Numbered from the stretch's first letter, positions 33,570 to 42,892 are shown. The stretch: DNA of 64,000 nucleotides from Pseudobdellovibrionaceae bacterium (GCA_947444305.1 CANEZP010000004.1:264207-328206); one strand, 5' to 3'. Program-made: numbers and translations. Notes: generated from the letters alone by a model not told the origin.

Positions 33570-34501
33570 ACTTGTCTCCGACCTTTTATCCACACCTTCG
33601 GCCGCATTTGGAACGCGAACTCGTCGACCCCGCAAACGAATTCATGTGCCGATCCAGCAAAGTCGTTCGCAAACGCTTAGTACGCGCGGGTTTCTTGATG
33701 GAAAAGCCGGGCGTGCCTTCGGTTGAGGATGAAAGCCGGTTAGACGCACTCGGCGACGCGCTCGAGATTATTCACGCCGCCTCTTTAATCATCGATGATA
33801 TCCAAGACGGCAGCCACACGCGCCGGGGTAAGGAAAGTGTCCACGTATTGATCGGCACATCGAAGGCGATCAACGTCGGAAATTGGCTCTATTTTCAAGG
33901 CCTCGAACGGGTCGAAGATTTAGGCCTCGATGACCAAACGACATTGTGCCTTTTGCGGCTTTTCCGGCGCGCGCTCGCGGAAGGTCACGCCGGCCAAGCA
34001 CTTGACCTCGGCATTCCTATCTCCGAAGCGGAGCGCAAGATCGTGCCCGACATCTGCGCCGCAAGTACGCGTCTAAAGAGCGGTAGTTTGGCGGGGCTCG
34101 CGTTCGCGGGCGGCGCCATTCTCGCCGGCGCAAAGGAATACAACACCGCTTTCAAAACCGGTGAAAGCGTCGGGATTTTGTTGCAGTCTTTGGACGACCT
34201 TAAAAATCTGAAGTTCGACAATGACGTGCCCGAAAAACAGTTCGAGGATCTCCGCAATCAACGGCCCGGTTTGATCTGGGCCGCCGCCGCTTCGCACGAG
34301 CGAAGGGAGTGCTGGGACAGCTTACTCGCCGCTATACCTGATCATCAAAAAATCAATGCCTGGCTCAAGGAATTCAAAATCATTGAGCGGGAACGTGAAC
34401 GCATTGACCTGCGCCTACGTTTTTTGAACGGACGCCTTAAAGGTCAAAAAGAGATCGAAGAAATATTTAACTTACTCGTGGATGCATATGAAAAATTATA
34501 A
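33560..34501 (+). CDS. crtE: Polyprenyl (geranylgeranyl) diphosphate synthase
   Basis: 313 residues. The GTG start at 33560 is supported by AGGAAAGG just upstream. The first Asp-rich motif is LIIDDIQDGSHTRRG (Asp79, Asp80, Asp83); the second is LDDLKNLKFD (Asp212, Asp213), where the last position of DDxxD is Asn. The enzyme adds isopentenyl units; position between crtY and crtI points to C20 geranylgeranyl diphosphate for phytoene. It overlaps crtI by 20 bases. The DDLKN variant is unusual enough to leave chain length open. Confidence 0.88.
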   Translation: MEINLSPTFYPHLRPHLERELVDPANEFMCRSSKVVRKRLVRAGFLMEKPGVPSVEDESRLDALGDALEIIHAASLIIDDIQDGSHTRRGKESVHVLIGTSKAINVGNWLYFQGLERVEDLGLDDQTTLCLLRLFRRALAEGHAGQALDLGIPISEAERKIVPDICAASTRLKSGSLAGLAFAGGAILAGAKEYNTAFKTGESVGILLQSLDDLKNLKFDNDVPEKQFEDLRNQRPGLIWAAAASHERRECWDSLLAAIPDHQKINAWLKEFKIIERERERIDLRLRFLNGRLKGQKEIEEIFNLLVDAYEKL

Positions 34502-35969
34502 AGCGATCGTGATCGGCGGCGGCTTCGGCGGGCTTTCGCTCGCAATCCGTCTTCAAAAAATGGGCTACCAAACTACTCTCCTCGAGATGCGTGATCAGCT
34601 TGGTGGGCGCGCTTACGTATTTCGCGATAAGGGATTCACCTTCGACGCCGGCCCGACCGTCATCACGGCGCCCGAGTGTCTCGAAGAATTATTCACGCTC
34701 GCCGGCCGTAAGATGAGCGACTATGTCGAGCTCATGCCGGTTACGCCGTTTTACCGACTTTCGTGGGACGACGGCTTTGAGTTCGATTATTCAAACGACG
34801 AGAAATCTTTAAAGGAACAAATCTTAGCGAAAAGCCCCGCCGATTGGGAAGGTTACCAAAGTTTTCTGAAGTATTCGAAACAGGTTTTTAAAGCCGGCTA
34901 CAGTGAACTTGCGCACAAACCATTCTTAAGCTTTTGGAGCATGGCCCGTTGCGCACCCCAATTGATGAAGCTGCAGGCGCATCGCTCGGTTTACTCGATG
35001 GTCTCGAGCTACATCAAAGACGAAAAGCTGCGCGAGGCTTTTAGCTTCCATTCGTTATTGGTGGGCGGCAATCCTTTCGCAACATCCAGCATCTACACGC
35101 TCATTCATTATCTTGAGCGCAACTGGGGCGTCTTCTTCCCCCGCGGCGGGACCGGAGCGCTGATCGAAGCTTTAGGCAAACTGTTTACCGATTTAGGCGG
35201 AACGATCCGGCTCAATGCCGAAGTCGACGAAATTATCTCGGAAGGAAAACAGATCACGGGCGTGCGATTGAAGTCGCAAGAATTTATCGAGGCGCCGCTG
35301 GTAGCTTGCAATTCGGACGTGGCGCACACCTACCGCGACTTGCTAAGGAATACGAAAGCCGTAGAAAAACCACGGCGCAAAGCCTTGAACAGCAAATACA
35401 GCATGTCGCTATTCTTGATTTACTTCGGCACCAAAAAGAAATACCCGAACCAAGCGCACCACCAGGTCATCTTCGGTCCACGTTACGAAGACTTGCTCAA
35501 AGATATCTTCGACCGCAAAGTGTTGGCCGACGATTTTTCGTTGTACCTGCACACCCCGACCGTCAGCGATCCCAACCTTGCGCCCCCCGGATGCGAAGGT
35601 TTTTACGTCCTTTCGCCCGTACCGCATTTAGAAAAAGGGGACATCGATTGGAAAACGGCCGGTCCCCTTTACGCCCAAAGAATCTTAGATTACCTGGACG
35701 AAAAGTTCCTACCCGGCCTGAAGGAAAATTTAGTCACGCAACGAATCTTTACGCCCGAAGACTTTAAGTCGCAGTTGAACGCCCACTTCGGTTCCGCTTT
35801 TTCGATTGAACCTTTGCTCACGCAAAGCGCTTACTTCCGTACGCACAACCGAGCTCCCGGTATAAACGGCCTTTATTTTGTCGGCGCGGGAACTCACCCG
35901 GGCGCGGGCGTACCCGGCGTCGTCAATTCCGCAAAGGCTACGGCGGAAGTGATCGCGGGGGATATGTGA
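34482..35969 (+). CDS. crtI: Phytoene desaturase (CrtI)
   Basis: 495 residues with the CrtI layout: N-terminal FAD site (AIVIGGGFGGLSLAIRL, then DQLGGRAYVF and FDAGPTVIT), a middle membrane-binding region, and the C-terminal signature YFVGAGTHPGAGVPGVVNSAK. It turns phytoene into lycopene by successive desaturations. ATGs at 34482 and 34488 are both possible; the second starts directly with MKNYKAIVIGGG. It overlaps crtE upstream and crtB downstream (4 bases), so translation is coupled through the operon. Confidence 0.94.
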   Translation: MHMKNYKAIVIGGGFGGLSLAIRLQKMGYQTTLLEMRDQLGGRAYVFRDKGFTFDAGPTVITAPECLEELFTLAGRKMSDYVELMPVTPFYRLSWDDGFEFDYSNDEKSLKEQILAKSPADWEGYQSFLKYSKQVFKAGYSELAHKPFLSFWSMARCAPQLMKLQAHRSVYSMVSSYIKDEKLREAFSFHSLLVGGNPFATSSIYTLIHYLERNWGVFFPRGGTGALIEALGKLFTDLGGTIRLNAEVDEIISEGKQITGVRLKSQEFIEAPLVACNSDVAHTYRDLLRNTKAVEKPRRKALNSKYSMSLFLIYFGTKKKYPNQAHHQVIFGPRYEDLLKDIFDRKVLADDFSLYLHTPTVSDPNLAPPGCEGFYVLSPVPHLEKGDIDWKTAGPLYAQRILDYLDEKFLPGLKENLVTQRIFTPEDFKSQLNAHFGSAFSIEPLLTQSAYFRTHNRAPGINGLYFVGAGTHPGAGVPGVVNSAKATAEVIAGDM

Positions 35970-36865
35970 ACGACGAAGCGCTCATACGTCTCTGCCGCGA
36001 TTCGATCGCGCGCGGCTCAAAGACCTTCACCTTCGCTTCACGTTTTTTCGGCGCCGAGAAAGCGCGCGATGCCGCCCTGCTTTATCACTGGTGCAGAAAC
36101 TGCGACGACACCGTAGACGATTCGACCGGCGAAAGCCGAACGCTCGGCCTTGCACGCATCAAAGAAGAAGTGGACCGTGCGATCGGCGGCCAGGCCGGTG
36201 AATCGGTTCCCGCGCGTGCGCTCGCGTATTTGGTGGCCAAGTATGACATCCCGGCCCACTACCCACGCGAGCTTATCGAAGGCATGACGATGGACGCTCA
36301 ATTCGAAACGCCGAAAAGCATCGGCGAGCTTGAATTGTACTGCTACCGCGTAGCGGGCGTCGTGGGATTGATGATGGCGCACATCCTCGGCGTGAGTTCT
36401 GAATTTGCGTTGCGCAGCGCCTGTGACCTCGGGATCGCGATGCAACTAACGAACATTTCGCGCGACGTGCTCGCCGACCACGCGCTTGGGCGCTGCTACA
36501 TTCCCGAATCGGTTTTGGCGCGGCACGGGCTGACCGCGGCAAATTACGCCGAACCCGCGCGGCGCGATAAATTAAACATGGCGATTAAAGAGCTGCTCGT
36601 GCTGGCCGACGGTTACTACGCTTCCGGCGAGTACGGCGCTCGGTTTTTGTCCAAGCGTTCGTCTTTCGTAATCTTGATCGCGCGCTTTGCGTACGCGCGC
36701 ATCGGCGCGAAGGTGCGCGCACGGGGTTGCGTCGAGCGTCAGGTGACTTCGCGTTCCGAAAAAATATTATGTTTATTTAAAGCGGCCCTGACCTGGTGCC
36801 GTCAATATTTCACGAGACCACGATGGCGTCCGGCCACGATTCAGCAAGTTTGGAGACTTCCTTGA
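35966..36865 (+). CDS. crtB: Phytoene synthase
   Basis: 299 residues starting at GTG 35966 within the crtI stop. It has both Asp-rich substrate motifs of squalene/phytoene synthases: NCDDTVDD (Asp47, 48, 51, 52) and QLTNISRDVLAD (Asp167, Asp171), together with GSKTFTFASRF near the start. It condenses two geranylgeranyl diphosphates into phytoene. The stop overlaps the TTG of the next gene. The last 40 residues (ALTWCRQYFTRPRWR...) are less conserved in type. Confidence 0.93.
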   Translation: MNDEALIRLCRDSIARGSKTFTFASRFFGAEKARDAALLYHWCRNCDDTVDDSTGESRTLGLARIKEEVDRAIGGQAGESVPARALAYLVAKYDIPAHYPRELIEGMTMDAQFETPKSIGELELYCYRVAGVVGLMMAHILGVSSEFALRSACDLGIAMQLTNISRDVLADHALGRCYIPESVLARHGLTAANYAEPARRDKLNMAIKELLVLADGYYASGEYGARFLSKRSSFVILIARFAYARIGAKVRARGCVERQVTSRSEKILCLFKAALTWCRQYFTRPRWRPATIQQVWRLP

Positions 36866-37434
36866 ACAGTTTTTACCGCGACACGGTCGAGTATGCGTCC
36901 GAGATCAAAAACTTCGACCGTCACGATTGGATCGCCTACGTGCTTTGGGTCGGCCTCATGGCGGGTTTGTTCGTTGCAACCTTCGGCTTCGTGATGATCG
37001 GTCACGCCAACGGGGTGGTCTTTCCGGCCTACGTTTGGAACGTGCCCATCGGCTGCTTCATCTTTATAGGGGCGATCGCCTTCGACACCATCGGGCACCG
37101 CACGCGTTACGTGGAAGAGATAAAAAAAGGCGAAGCGCTCGTCCACCACATTACGATTTTTGCCGGCGTCACGAGTTGCCTGGCGTTGTGCCTTGCCTAT
37201 TCACATCCCGTGTTCTGGAAATTCCCCGCACTTTCGTTGATCGTGCTGAGCTTATTCTACAGCGTGATCGACGAAGGTTTGCACTGGCACCGGTACCTTA
37301 ACGGCCACTCGGATCGCGTTGAAATGTGGAGCCATTTCTTTATTTTTCTTGGTCACACGATCATGATTTCCGCGTGGTACTACTGGTTTATCGACGGCTA
37401 CCCGGGCGTGAAGGAAACTCTAAATTTTTTGTGA
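36862..37434 (+). CDS. Integral membrane protein of unknown function in the carotenoid operon
   Basis: A TTG start at 36862 overlaps the crtB stop as TTGA and has GGAG six bases upstream, giving 190 residues. Longer versions from GTG 36796 or ATG 36823 would run deep inside crtB. Four to five membrane helices are predicted by eye. Several histidines sit near helix ends (MIGHANG, TIGHRTR, EALVHHIT, EGLHWHRYLNGH, MWSHFFIFLGH), which may bind iron as in membrane hydroxylases, ketolases and desaturases. The CrtZ/CrtW pattern HxxHH is absent. A carotenoid-modifying role is suggested only by context. Confidence 0.78.
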   Translation: MNSFYRDTVEYASEIKNFDRHDWIAYVLWVGLMAGLFVATFGFVMIGHANGVVFPAYVWNVPIGCFIFIGAIAFDTIGHRTRYVEEIKKGEALVHHITIFAGVTSCLALCLAYSHPVFWKFPALSLIVLSLFYSVIDEGLHWHRYLNGHSDRVEMWSHFFIFLGHTIMISAWYYWFIDGYPGVKETLNFL

Positions 37435-38154
37435 GTCGCGATGCAGTTTGCGCGAAAGAAGGGTCGCGGCCAACGCGCAAGCGCCGAAGGCCGCGAGGTA
37501 GCCCACGAATTTCCATTCGACTTCTTGACCCAGCGCAAGCTTCCATAAAATTTCGCCGTAGTGGCGAGTCGGTAAATACTGCGAGACCCGCTCGACTTTG
37601 GCCGGCAGGGCTCCGGGCGGCATCCATAAGCCCCCGGCGAACGACGCCAAGATATAAATCAGGTTAAAGACCGGCAGCGCGGCCCACGCGCTCACCCAAT
37701 TGGCAATGGCGGCGGCACTGAGCGCGAACGGCACGGCGCCGATCAGGGCCACGACGGTCATCCCACACCAGCGCCCGAAACTCATTTCCGCACCGGCCGA
37801 ATATTCGACCGTGGCGTAGACCACGCCCGAGGCGGCGATCCCGCACACGAGCGTGTTGAAAACTTGCGAGAAAAATAAGGTTGAGCCCCTTACCGGCAAT
37901 GTTCGCATGAGCGAGTACCATCCGCTTTTCAATTCCTGAGCCTGGTGCACCCCGAACTGAAACAGGCATACGCCTAAAATCGCGAAGGCCGTGAACGACG
38001 CCATCAGGAACTTCGCTTTATCGGGCGTATCGGCGTTAGGTAGGGCGAATAGCAAAAAGAAGAGCGCGGGAAATATCATCGTGCTCGCAAGATAACCAGG
38101 TTCGCGCGCCAGTTGCCGGATCCTCAGAAAAACGTGCGCGCGCAAAATACTCAA
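37420..38154 (-). CDS. ABC-2 type transporter permease
   Basis: A TTG at 38154, overlapping the ATPase gene stop as TTGA, gives 244 residues; a longer version would extend into the ATPase gene in another frame. Six hydrophobic segments, with a soluble N-terminal start (RAHVFLRIRQLAREPGYL) typical of ABC-2 permeases (LAREPG, then STMIFPALFFLLFA). It pairs with the ATPase upstream to form an exporter of unknown substrate. It is convergent with the carotenoid operon's last gene, overlapping it by 15 bases. Confidence 0.88.
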   Translation of the reverse strand: MSILRAHVFLRIRQLAREPGYLASTMIFPALFFLLFALPNADTPDKAKFLMASFTAFAILGVCLFQFGVHQAQELKSGWYSLMRTLPVRGSTLFFSQVFNTLVCGIAASGVVYATVEYSAGAEMSFGRWCGMTVVALIGAVPFALSAAAIANWVSAWAALPVFNLIYILASFAGGLWMPPGALPAKVERVSQYLPTRHYGEILWKLALGQEVEWKFVGYLAAFGACALAATLLSRKLHRDSQKI

Positions 38155-39023
38155 CCGGGCCTGCCGATCAAGCGCAAAAAAACATCTTCGAGGGCGAGCG
38201 GCGCGACGTCGATGTCGGTGGCCTTGCCCCAATTCAGAAGTTGGTTAAGCGCGGCGTCCGGCTCGCGCGAATCGACTAACCAACGGCCGTGCTCACCGCC
38301 GCTGACGGCGCCGAGCGTGGGCGGCGGAACGACTTCGGAGGTAAATAGAATACGTTTGTAGCCGTAACGTCTTTTTATTTCGGCCGGGCTGCCTTGCTGG
38401 GCCACGCGTCCTGCCGCTAACACGACGATATTGCTGGCCAGCGCTTCGGCCTCGGCCAGGTAATGCGTGGTCATCAGGATACTGCCGCCTTTTGCGCGGT
38501 AGGCGCCGAGCAAGTGCCACACCCTCTGCCGCATTTCGACGTCGAGCCCGGTCGTCGGTTCGTCAAGAATAACAAGCGGAAGATCGAGCACGAAGGCGCA
38601 GGCCACGGACACGAGCCGCCGCTGTCCACCGCTTAAATGCCGTACGGGCAAGTTTAAAAAGCGATCCATCTCAAGGTCTAAACTGAGGGCGCGGATGTCG
38701 CGGGGCTTGACCGAATGCGCGGCGCTAAAGTGCAACAAATCAATGCCGCGGACGTGGGCCGGAAAAGCGGGCTCTTGCGGTACGTAGCCCATGGACCGAC
38801 GGGCTTCCATGCTTCCGGCTAAGTGCCCGAAGATTTTTATTGTACCACTATCGGGACGGAGCAAACCGTTTGCGAGTGAGATCGAAGTGGATTTGCCCGC
38901 GCCGTTCGGTCCGAGCACGACCGTAAACTCACCCTTACTTACAATGAAATCGAGGTTCGCGAGCACTTTCTTAGCGTCGAAAGACTTACTTACGTCTGAA
39001 AAAGCTAAGGCTGCGGGGTTCAC
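38151..39023 (-). CDS. ABC transporter ATP-binding protein
   Basis: 290 residues with Walker A GPNGAGKST (38-46), Q-loop GYVPQEP, signature LSGGQRRLVSVA, Walker B LPLVILDEPT, D-loop GLDVEM and switch His in TTHYLAEAE. The C-terminal extension of about 80 residues is typical of drug/lipid ABC-2 ATPases. Start GTG at 39023. It forms a two-gene operon with the permease downstream. Substrate not evident; export of a lipid or hydrophobic compound is common for this class. Confidence 0.93.
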   Translation of the reverse strand: MNPAALAFSDVSKSFDAKKVLANLDFIVSKGEFTVVLGPNGAGKSTSISLANGLLRPDSGTIKIFGHLAGSMEARRSMGYVPQEPAFPAHVRGIDLLHFSAAHSVKPRDIRALSLDLEMDRFLNLPVRHLSGGQRRLVSVACAFVLDLPLVILDEPTTGLDVEMRQRVWHLLGAYRAKGGSILMTTHYLAEAEALASNIVVLAAGRVAQQGSPAEIKRRYGYKRILFTSEVVPPPTLGAVSGGEHGRWLVDSREPDAALNQLLNWGKATDIDVAPLALEDVFLRLIGRPG

Positions 39024-39070
39024 TTAAGAACGCTAACCTAAGTTCCGGGCCTTGAGAATGCCTAATTCGA

Positions 39071-40693
39071 TTAATGCTGCGTGCGTGATTCCAGTCCTGA
39101 ATGGTGCGCGACTTCACGCACCAAATCTCTCAGCTGAATCGGCTTGGAAAGGTGATCGTCAAAACCCTGCTCCAAGGACTTCTTTTTATCTTTCTTCATC
39201 GCGTGCGCACTGAGCGCAATGATGGGCTTGCGGAATCCGGCTTCCCGCAGCTTACGCATCGCCGACACGCCGTCGAGCACCGGCATCTGAATATCCATCA
39301 GCACTAAATCAAATTCATCTTTCAAGGCTTTCTGGACCGCCTCTTGACCGTCCTGCGCGGTCTCGACCTGTGCACCGGCGGACTGAAGTTTGCTGAGCAG
39401 AATGAACTGGTTGTCCTCGGAATCGTCGACGGCCAAAACTCTTAAACCATCCAGCCGGGCCGTCGCAACCTGTGTTCGCCGGTCGGCATCCGCGCCGGCA
39501 TTTTCACCGAGGTGTATTAAGCGTAGACTTTCGTCGTAAACGCTGTCGGGAAAGAAAAATTCAAAAGTGCTGCCGGCACGTGGCGAAGTCTCTTTCAAAA
39601 TCAAATCACCGCCGAGCGCCAACGCGAGTTCCTTGGATAACGCCAAGCCGAGCCCGGTCCCACCATACTTTCGCGTGATCGAATTGTCGGCTTGCGAAAA
39701 GCGTTCGAAAATATGCCGGCGTTTCTCTTGGGAAATTTCGATGCCCGTATCGCAAACGGAAATGACGATGGTAAGTCGTTCCCCCGGGACGGGCGCTTCG
39801 GCCAAACGCACGGTTACGGTGACCGAACCTTTGGAAGTAAACTTAACGGCGTTGCCGATAATGTTCATCAGGATTTGTTTAAAGCGTAACGGGTCGGTTT
39901 CGACCAGCTCGGGTACTTTGCCTTCGGATCGCAAAAGGAGCTGCAGGCTTTTCTCGGCGGCTTTGATCCGCAAAGCAGAAACGACTTCGTCGAGCGCACG
40001 GGGTAGCGAGAACTTCACATTTTCTAGATCGACTTTGTTAGCTTCAACCTTTGAGAGATCCAGGATCTGATCGATGAGTTTATGCAGAAGCTCACCGTTA
40101 CGCTGAATCGACGTCAAAAAACGATATCGTTCCTCTTCCGTCGTATGATTATTAATCGCGAGCTCGGCGTAACCGAGAATAGCGCCGAGTGGTGTGCGGA
40201 TTTCGTGGCTCATGTTCGCTAGAAACTGTGACTTCGCAACGCTCGCTAACTCCGCGTTGTTCTTCGCCAACCGTAGCTCATGCTGGTGACGACGTTCCTC
40301 GGTGACGTCCGTCGAGACTCCGATCAAGCGCAACGGCCGATCGGCCTCGTCGGTGACGACGGTCCCACTCGCACAGACGATGCGTTCAACACCGTCATTG
40401 ATGCCGATCGTTCTGAACTCAATATCGTAGGTGCGCTGATCAGTCTCGAAAGTCCGCTGAATCGCCCGGTGCGTTCGCTCACGATCATCGGGATGTACAC
40501 CCCTCATAAAAAGATCGTAGGTTATCACCGTCTCCGGCGTTAGACCGAAGAATTCCTTCGCCCGACCCGACCAATTAAGAACCGTGGATTCCCGGCCGAA
40601 ATCCCAAAATCCAAGTTTCGCATTCTTAAGCACGAGTCCGAGCCGGGTTTCGCAATCGATTCTATTTTTATCGTCGTCTTGAGTCTGTGTCAT
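39071..40693 (-). CDS. Hybrid sensor histidine kinase (PAS-HisKA-HATPase-receiver)
   Basis: The ATG at 40693 follows AAAGGTG and gives 540 residues; an upstream start at 40717 is less likely. Soluble. Domains: PAS/PAC (about 20-130, with LGFWDFGRESTVLNWS and VHPDDRERTH), HisKA with His163 in NMSHEIRTPLGAILG, HATPase (LMNIIGNAVKFT, DTGIEIS, GTGLGLALS) and a receiver with Asp467 in MDIQMPVLDG. The third position of the G1 box is Glu (DTGIEIS) instead of the usual Gly, which may affect ATP handling. Divergent from another hybrid kinase at 40971. Confidence 0.93.
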   Translation of the reverse strand: MTQTQDDDKNRIDCETRLGLVLKNAKLGFWDFGRESTVLNWSGRAKEFFGLTPETVITYDLFMRGVHPDDRERTHRAIQRTFETDQRTYDIEFRTIGINDGVERIVCASGTVVTDEADRPLRLIGVSTDVTEERRHQHELRLAKNNAELASVAKSQFLANMSHEIRTPLGAILGYAELAINNHTTEEERYRFLTSIQRNGELLHKLIDQILDLSKVEANKVDLENVKFSLPRALDEVVSALRIKAAEKSLQLLLRSEGKVPELVETDPLRFKQILMNIIGNAVKFTSKGSVTVTVRLAEAPVPGERLTIVISVCDTGIEISQEKRRHIFERFSQADNSITRKYGGTGLGLALSKELALALGGDLILKETSPRAGSTFEFFFPDSVYDESLRLIHLGENAGADADRRTQVATARLDGLRVLAVDDSEDNQFILLSKLQSAGAQVETAQDGQEAVQKALKDEFDLVLMDIQMPVLDGVSAMRKLREAGFRKPIIALSAHAMKKDKKKSLEQGFDDHLSKPIQLRDLVREVAHHSGLESRTQH

Positions 40694-40912
40694 TTGCACC
40701 TTTCTGAAGCGGCTCACATCAACGCCTCTTTACGCCAAAGGTGAATGTAAATAAGCGCCTCCGAAAATAAATCATAGTCAGTGAATATATTGGCCGGGAT
40801 AGGGTCGCGGTCTTCGCACGTACCGGATAATGCCTGAATAGTTTAGCTTGAATGTTTCTTAGCGCAGCCACGGAGAACCATCGGGTAACGTCCACGTTCG
40901 CCCGCGGACTGA

Positions 40913-40950
40913 TTGAAACTTTGTTTATTATTAAATATCTAAAGTTTAGA
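40913..40950 (+). promoter_or_regulatory. Candidate promoter with palindrome upstream of hybrid kinase
   Basis: TTGAAA at 40913-40918 and, 17 bases on, TATCTA at 40936-40941 could be a promoter. Overlapping the second box is a perfect 13-bp dyad, TCTAAA-G-TTTAGA (40938-40950), ending 20 bases before the ATG at 40971. Such a position suits an operator. Assignment is tentative. Confidence 0.35.
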
Positions 40951-40970
40951 AAAGCTGTACACTCCGCGCC

Positions 40971-42890
40971 ATGAAAACGGCCCGTGAACTCACACATGAA
41001 TTGCAACTGGAGCGGCAGAAATTAGAAAAGATTTTTCAAGAGTCGCCGGCGGCGATGGCGCTTTGGCGGGGTGATGACCTCGCGTTAGAAAAAGCCAATC
41101 ACCTTTACACCGATTACTTTCCCCGGATTTTATCCGTTCAAGCCGCCGATCCTTTCCGGGACCGGTGTGAATCCGTCTACGAAACCGGCGAACCGTACAT
41201 CGGCCACGAAATCTGTATTAACGGCGGCGAATTTGAGAGCCGTTACTTCGATATTTCGATCGTCCGTATTGATGGTCCGGATAAGCGACCTTACGGCGTA
41301 TTTAACCACTGCGTGGACGTCACGGGGCGAATTCTTTCTCGTAAGGCACTCGAAATGAGCCAGGAGCAGTTTTACCTCGCGCTCGAGAGCGGGAAGCTCG
41401 GCTTCTTCGACCGTGATCTGATCAATGACACGACCATATTCAGCGATCGAATGAGAAAAGATTGGGGCATACCCGACGGCGTGACGGTTACCCCCGAGAT
41501 GGTCACCATGGCCGTCCATCCTGACGACCGTGAACTGCGCGCCGCGAAGATCGAGGCGGCGAAAGAGCAACGTAAACCCTATCAGCATGAGTTCAGAATC
41601 ATCAAACCCGACGGCACCCTCCGCTGGATGAGCTCCAGCGGGCACTGCATTTACGGGAAATGCGGCCGCCCTTACCGTTTCTTTGGAACCTGCATGGACA
41701 TCACCGATAGAAAGAAAGCGTCAGACGAACTCCGCATCGCGAAGGAAGCCGCCGAGCAAGCGAACGAAACAAAAAGCTCATTCCTAGCGAATATGTCGCA
41801 CGAGATTAGGACTCCGCTCGGCGCGATTATTGGGTTCACGGATTTGCTGCGCGAAGGCAATATCTCTAAAAGCGAAAGGGCCCGGTACACCGAGATCATC
41901 TCGAAAAGTGCGAAAGGCTTGGCCGCGATCATCGATGATATCCTCGATCTATCGAAGGTCGAAGCCGGTCATTTGCAAACCGAGCAGACCGAATTAGACT
42001 TACGGCGCATCATTCACGACGCGCTCGATCTCTTCGAAACCAAAGCCAAAAGCAAAGGCGTCGATCTGCGCTTGGACATCGGCGCGGGCGTCCCCGATCG
42101 CATTTGCTCGGATCCGACCAGGATGCGCCAAATCTTAATCAACCTGATCGGTAACGCCGTCAAATTCACCTCCAAAGGAGAAGTTACGCTTCGGGTCCGA
42201 ACCACGCACGTTCACCATGACCTTCACCGGTTGAACGTCGACGTCATCGATACCGGCCCGGGTATTTCTCCGGCGGAAGGCTCGAAGCTTTTCACACCTT
42301 TCACGCAAGCCGACAACAGCACCACGCGCAAACACGGGGGCACGGGTCTTGGGCTCGCTTTGTCCAAAAAATTAGCGCAGGCCATGGGCGGCGATCTCAG
42401 CTTCCGTTCGAAGGTGAATCGAGGCACGGTCTTTAGCCTCACGATGGACGCGCGTGTCCCCGCCCGGCAAGAATCCCGTCCCGATCATCAAGCCTGCGCT
42501 CCCGCCGGTGGCGCTTATCTCCGTGGCATGAATATTCTGCTGGCCGACGATTCAGTTGATAATCAGATTTTGATCAATACGATTTTATCGAAGCATGGCG
42601 CCTCGGTCGCGACCGTCGAGAACGGAGCCGAGGCGGTCCGCCGGGCTTTGAACGAGCACTTTGATTTAATCCTGATGGATATCCAAATGCCGGTCATGGA
42701 CGGCAACGAGGCCACGAAACGACTACGAAAATCAGGCTACGACAAACCGATCTACGCCCTTACCGCGCACGCCATGGTCGAAGAACGCGAGAAATCGCGC
42801 GATGCTGGTTGCGATGGGCACCTGACTAAACCTTTAGATATGAAACGCTTGCTAAGAACGGTGTCCGAAGCCGGGCACAGGGAGCACTAA
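40971..42890 (+). CDS. Hybrid sensor histidine kinase (PAS-PAS-HisKA-HATPase-receiver)
   Basis: 639 residues, soluble. A coiled start (THELQLERQKLEKIF) leads into a PAS domain (about 20-125), a second PAS/PAC (about 130-250, LGFFDRDLIND and VHPDDRELRA), HisKA with His277 in NMSHEIRTPLGAI, HATPase (LINLIGNAVKFT, DTGPGIS, GTGLGLALS) and a receiver with Asp570 in MDIQMPVMDG. The single-domain response regulator starts two bases after its stop and is the likely further partner. The kinase core closely resembles those at 13603, 39071 and 57229. Confidence 0.93.
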   Translation: MKTARELTHELQLERQKLEKIFQESPAAMALWRGDDLALEKANHLYTDYFPRILSVQAADPFRDRCESVYETGEPYIGHEICINGGEFESRYFDISIVRIDGPDKRPYGVFNHCVDVTGRILSRKALEMSQEQFYLALESGKLGFFDRDLINDTTIFSDRMRKDWGIPDGVTVTPEMVTMAVHPDDRELRAAKIEAAKEQRKPYQHEFRIIKPDGTLRWMSSSGHCIYGKCGRPYRFFGTCMDITDRKKASDELRIAKEAAEQANETKSSFLANMSHEIRTPLGAIIGFTDLLREGNISKSERARYTEIISKSAKGLAAIIDDILDLSKVEAGHLQTEQTELDLRRIIHDALDLFETKAKSKGVDLRLDIGAGVPDRICSDPTRMRQILINLIGNAVKFTSKGEVTLRVRTTHVHHDLHRLNVDVIDTGPGISPAEGSKLFTPFTQADNSTTRKHGGTGLGLALSKKLAQAMGGDLSFRSKVNRGTVFSLTMDARVPARQESRPDHQACAPAGGAYLRGMNILLADDSVDNQILINTILSKHGASVATVENGAEAVRRALNEHFDLILMDIQMPVMDGNEATKRLRKSGYDKPIYALTAHAMVEEREKSRDAGCDGHLTKPLDMKRLLRTVSEAGHREH

Positions 42891-42892
42891 TT

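Noticed and set aside
36862..37434. CrtZ hydroxylase or CrtW ketolase
   Set aside because: The required HxxxH/HxxHH iron motifs are missing; only scattered histidines are present.
40719..41006. 95-codon frame on the - strand over the kinase promoter
   Set aside because: Overlaps the start of the hybrid kinase and covers the likely promoter; composition unlike a real protein.
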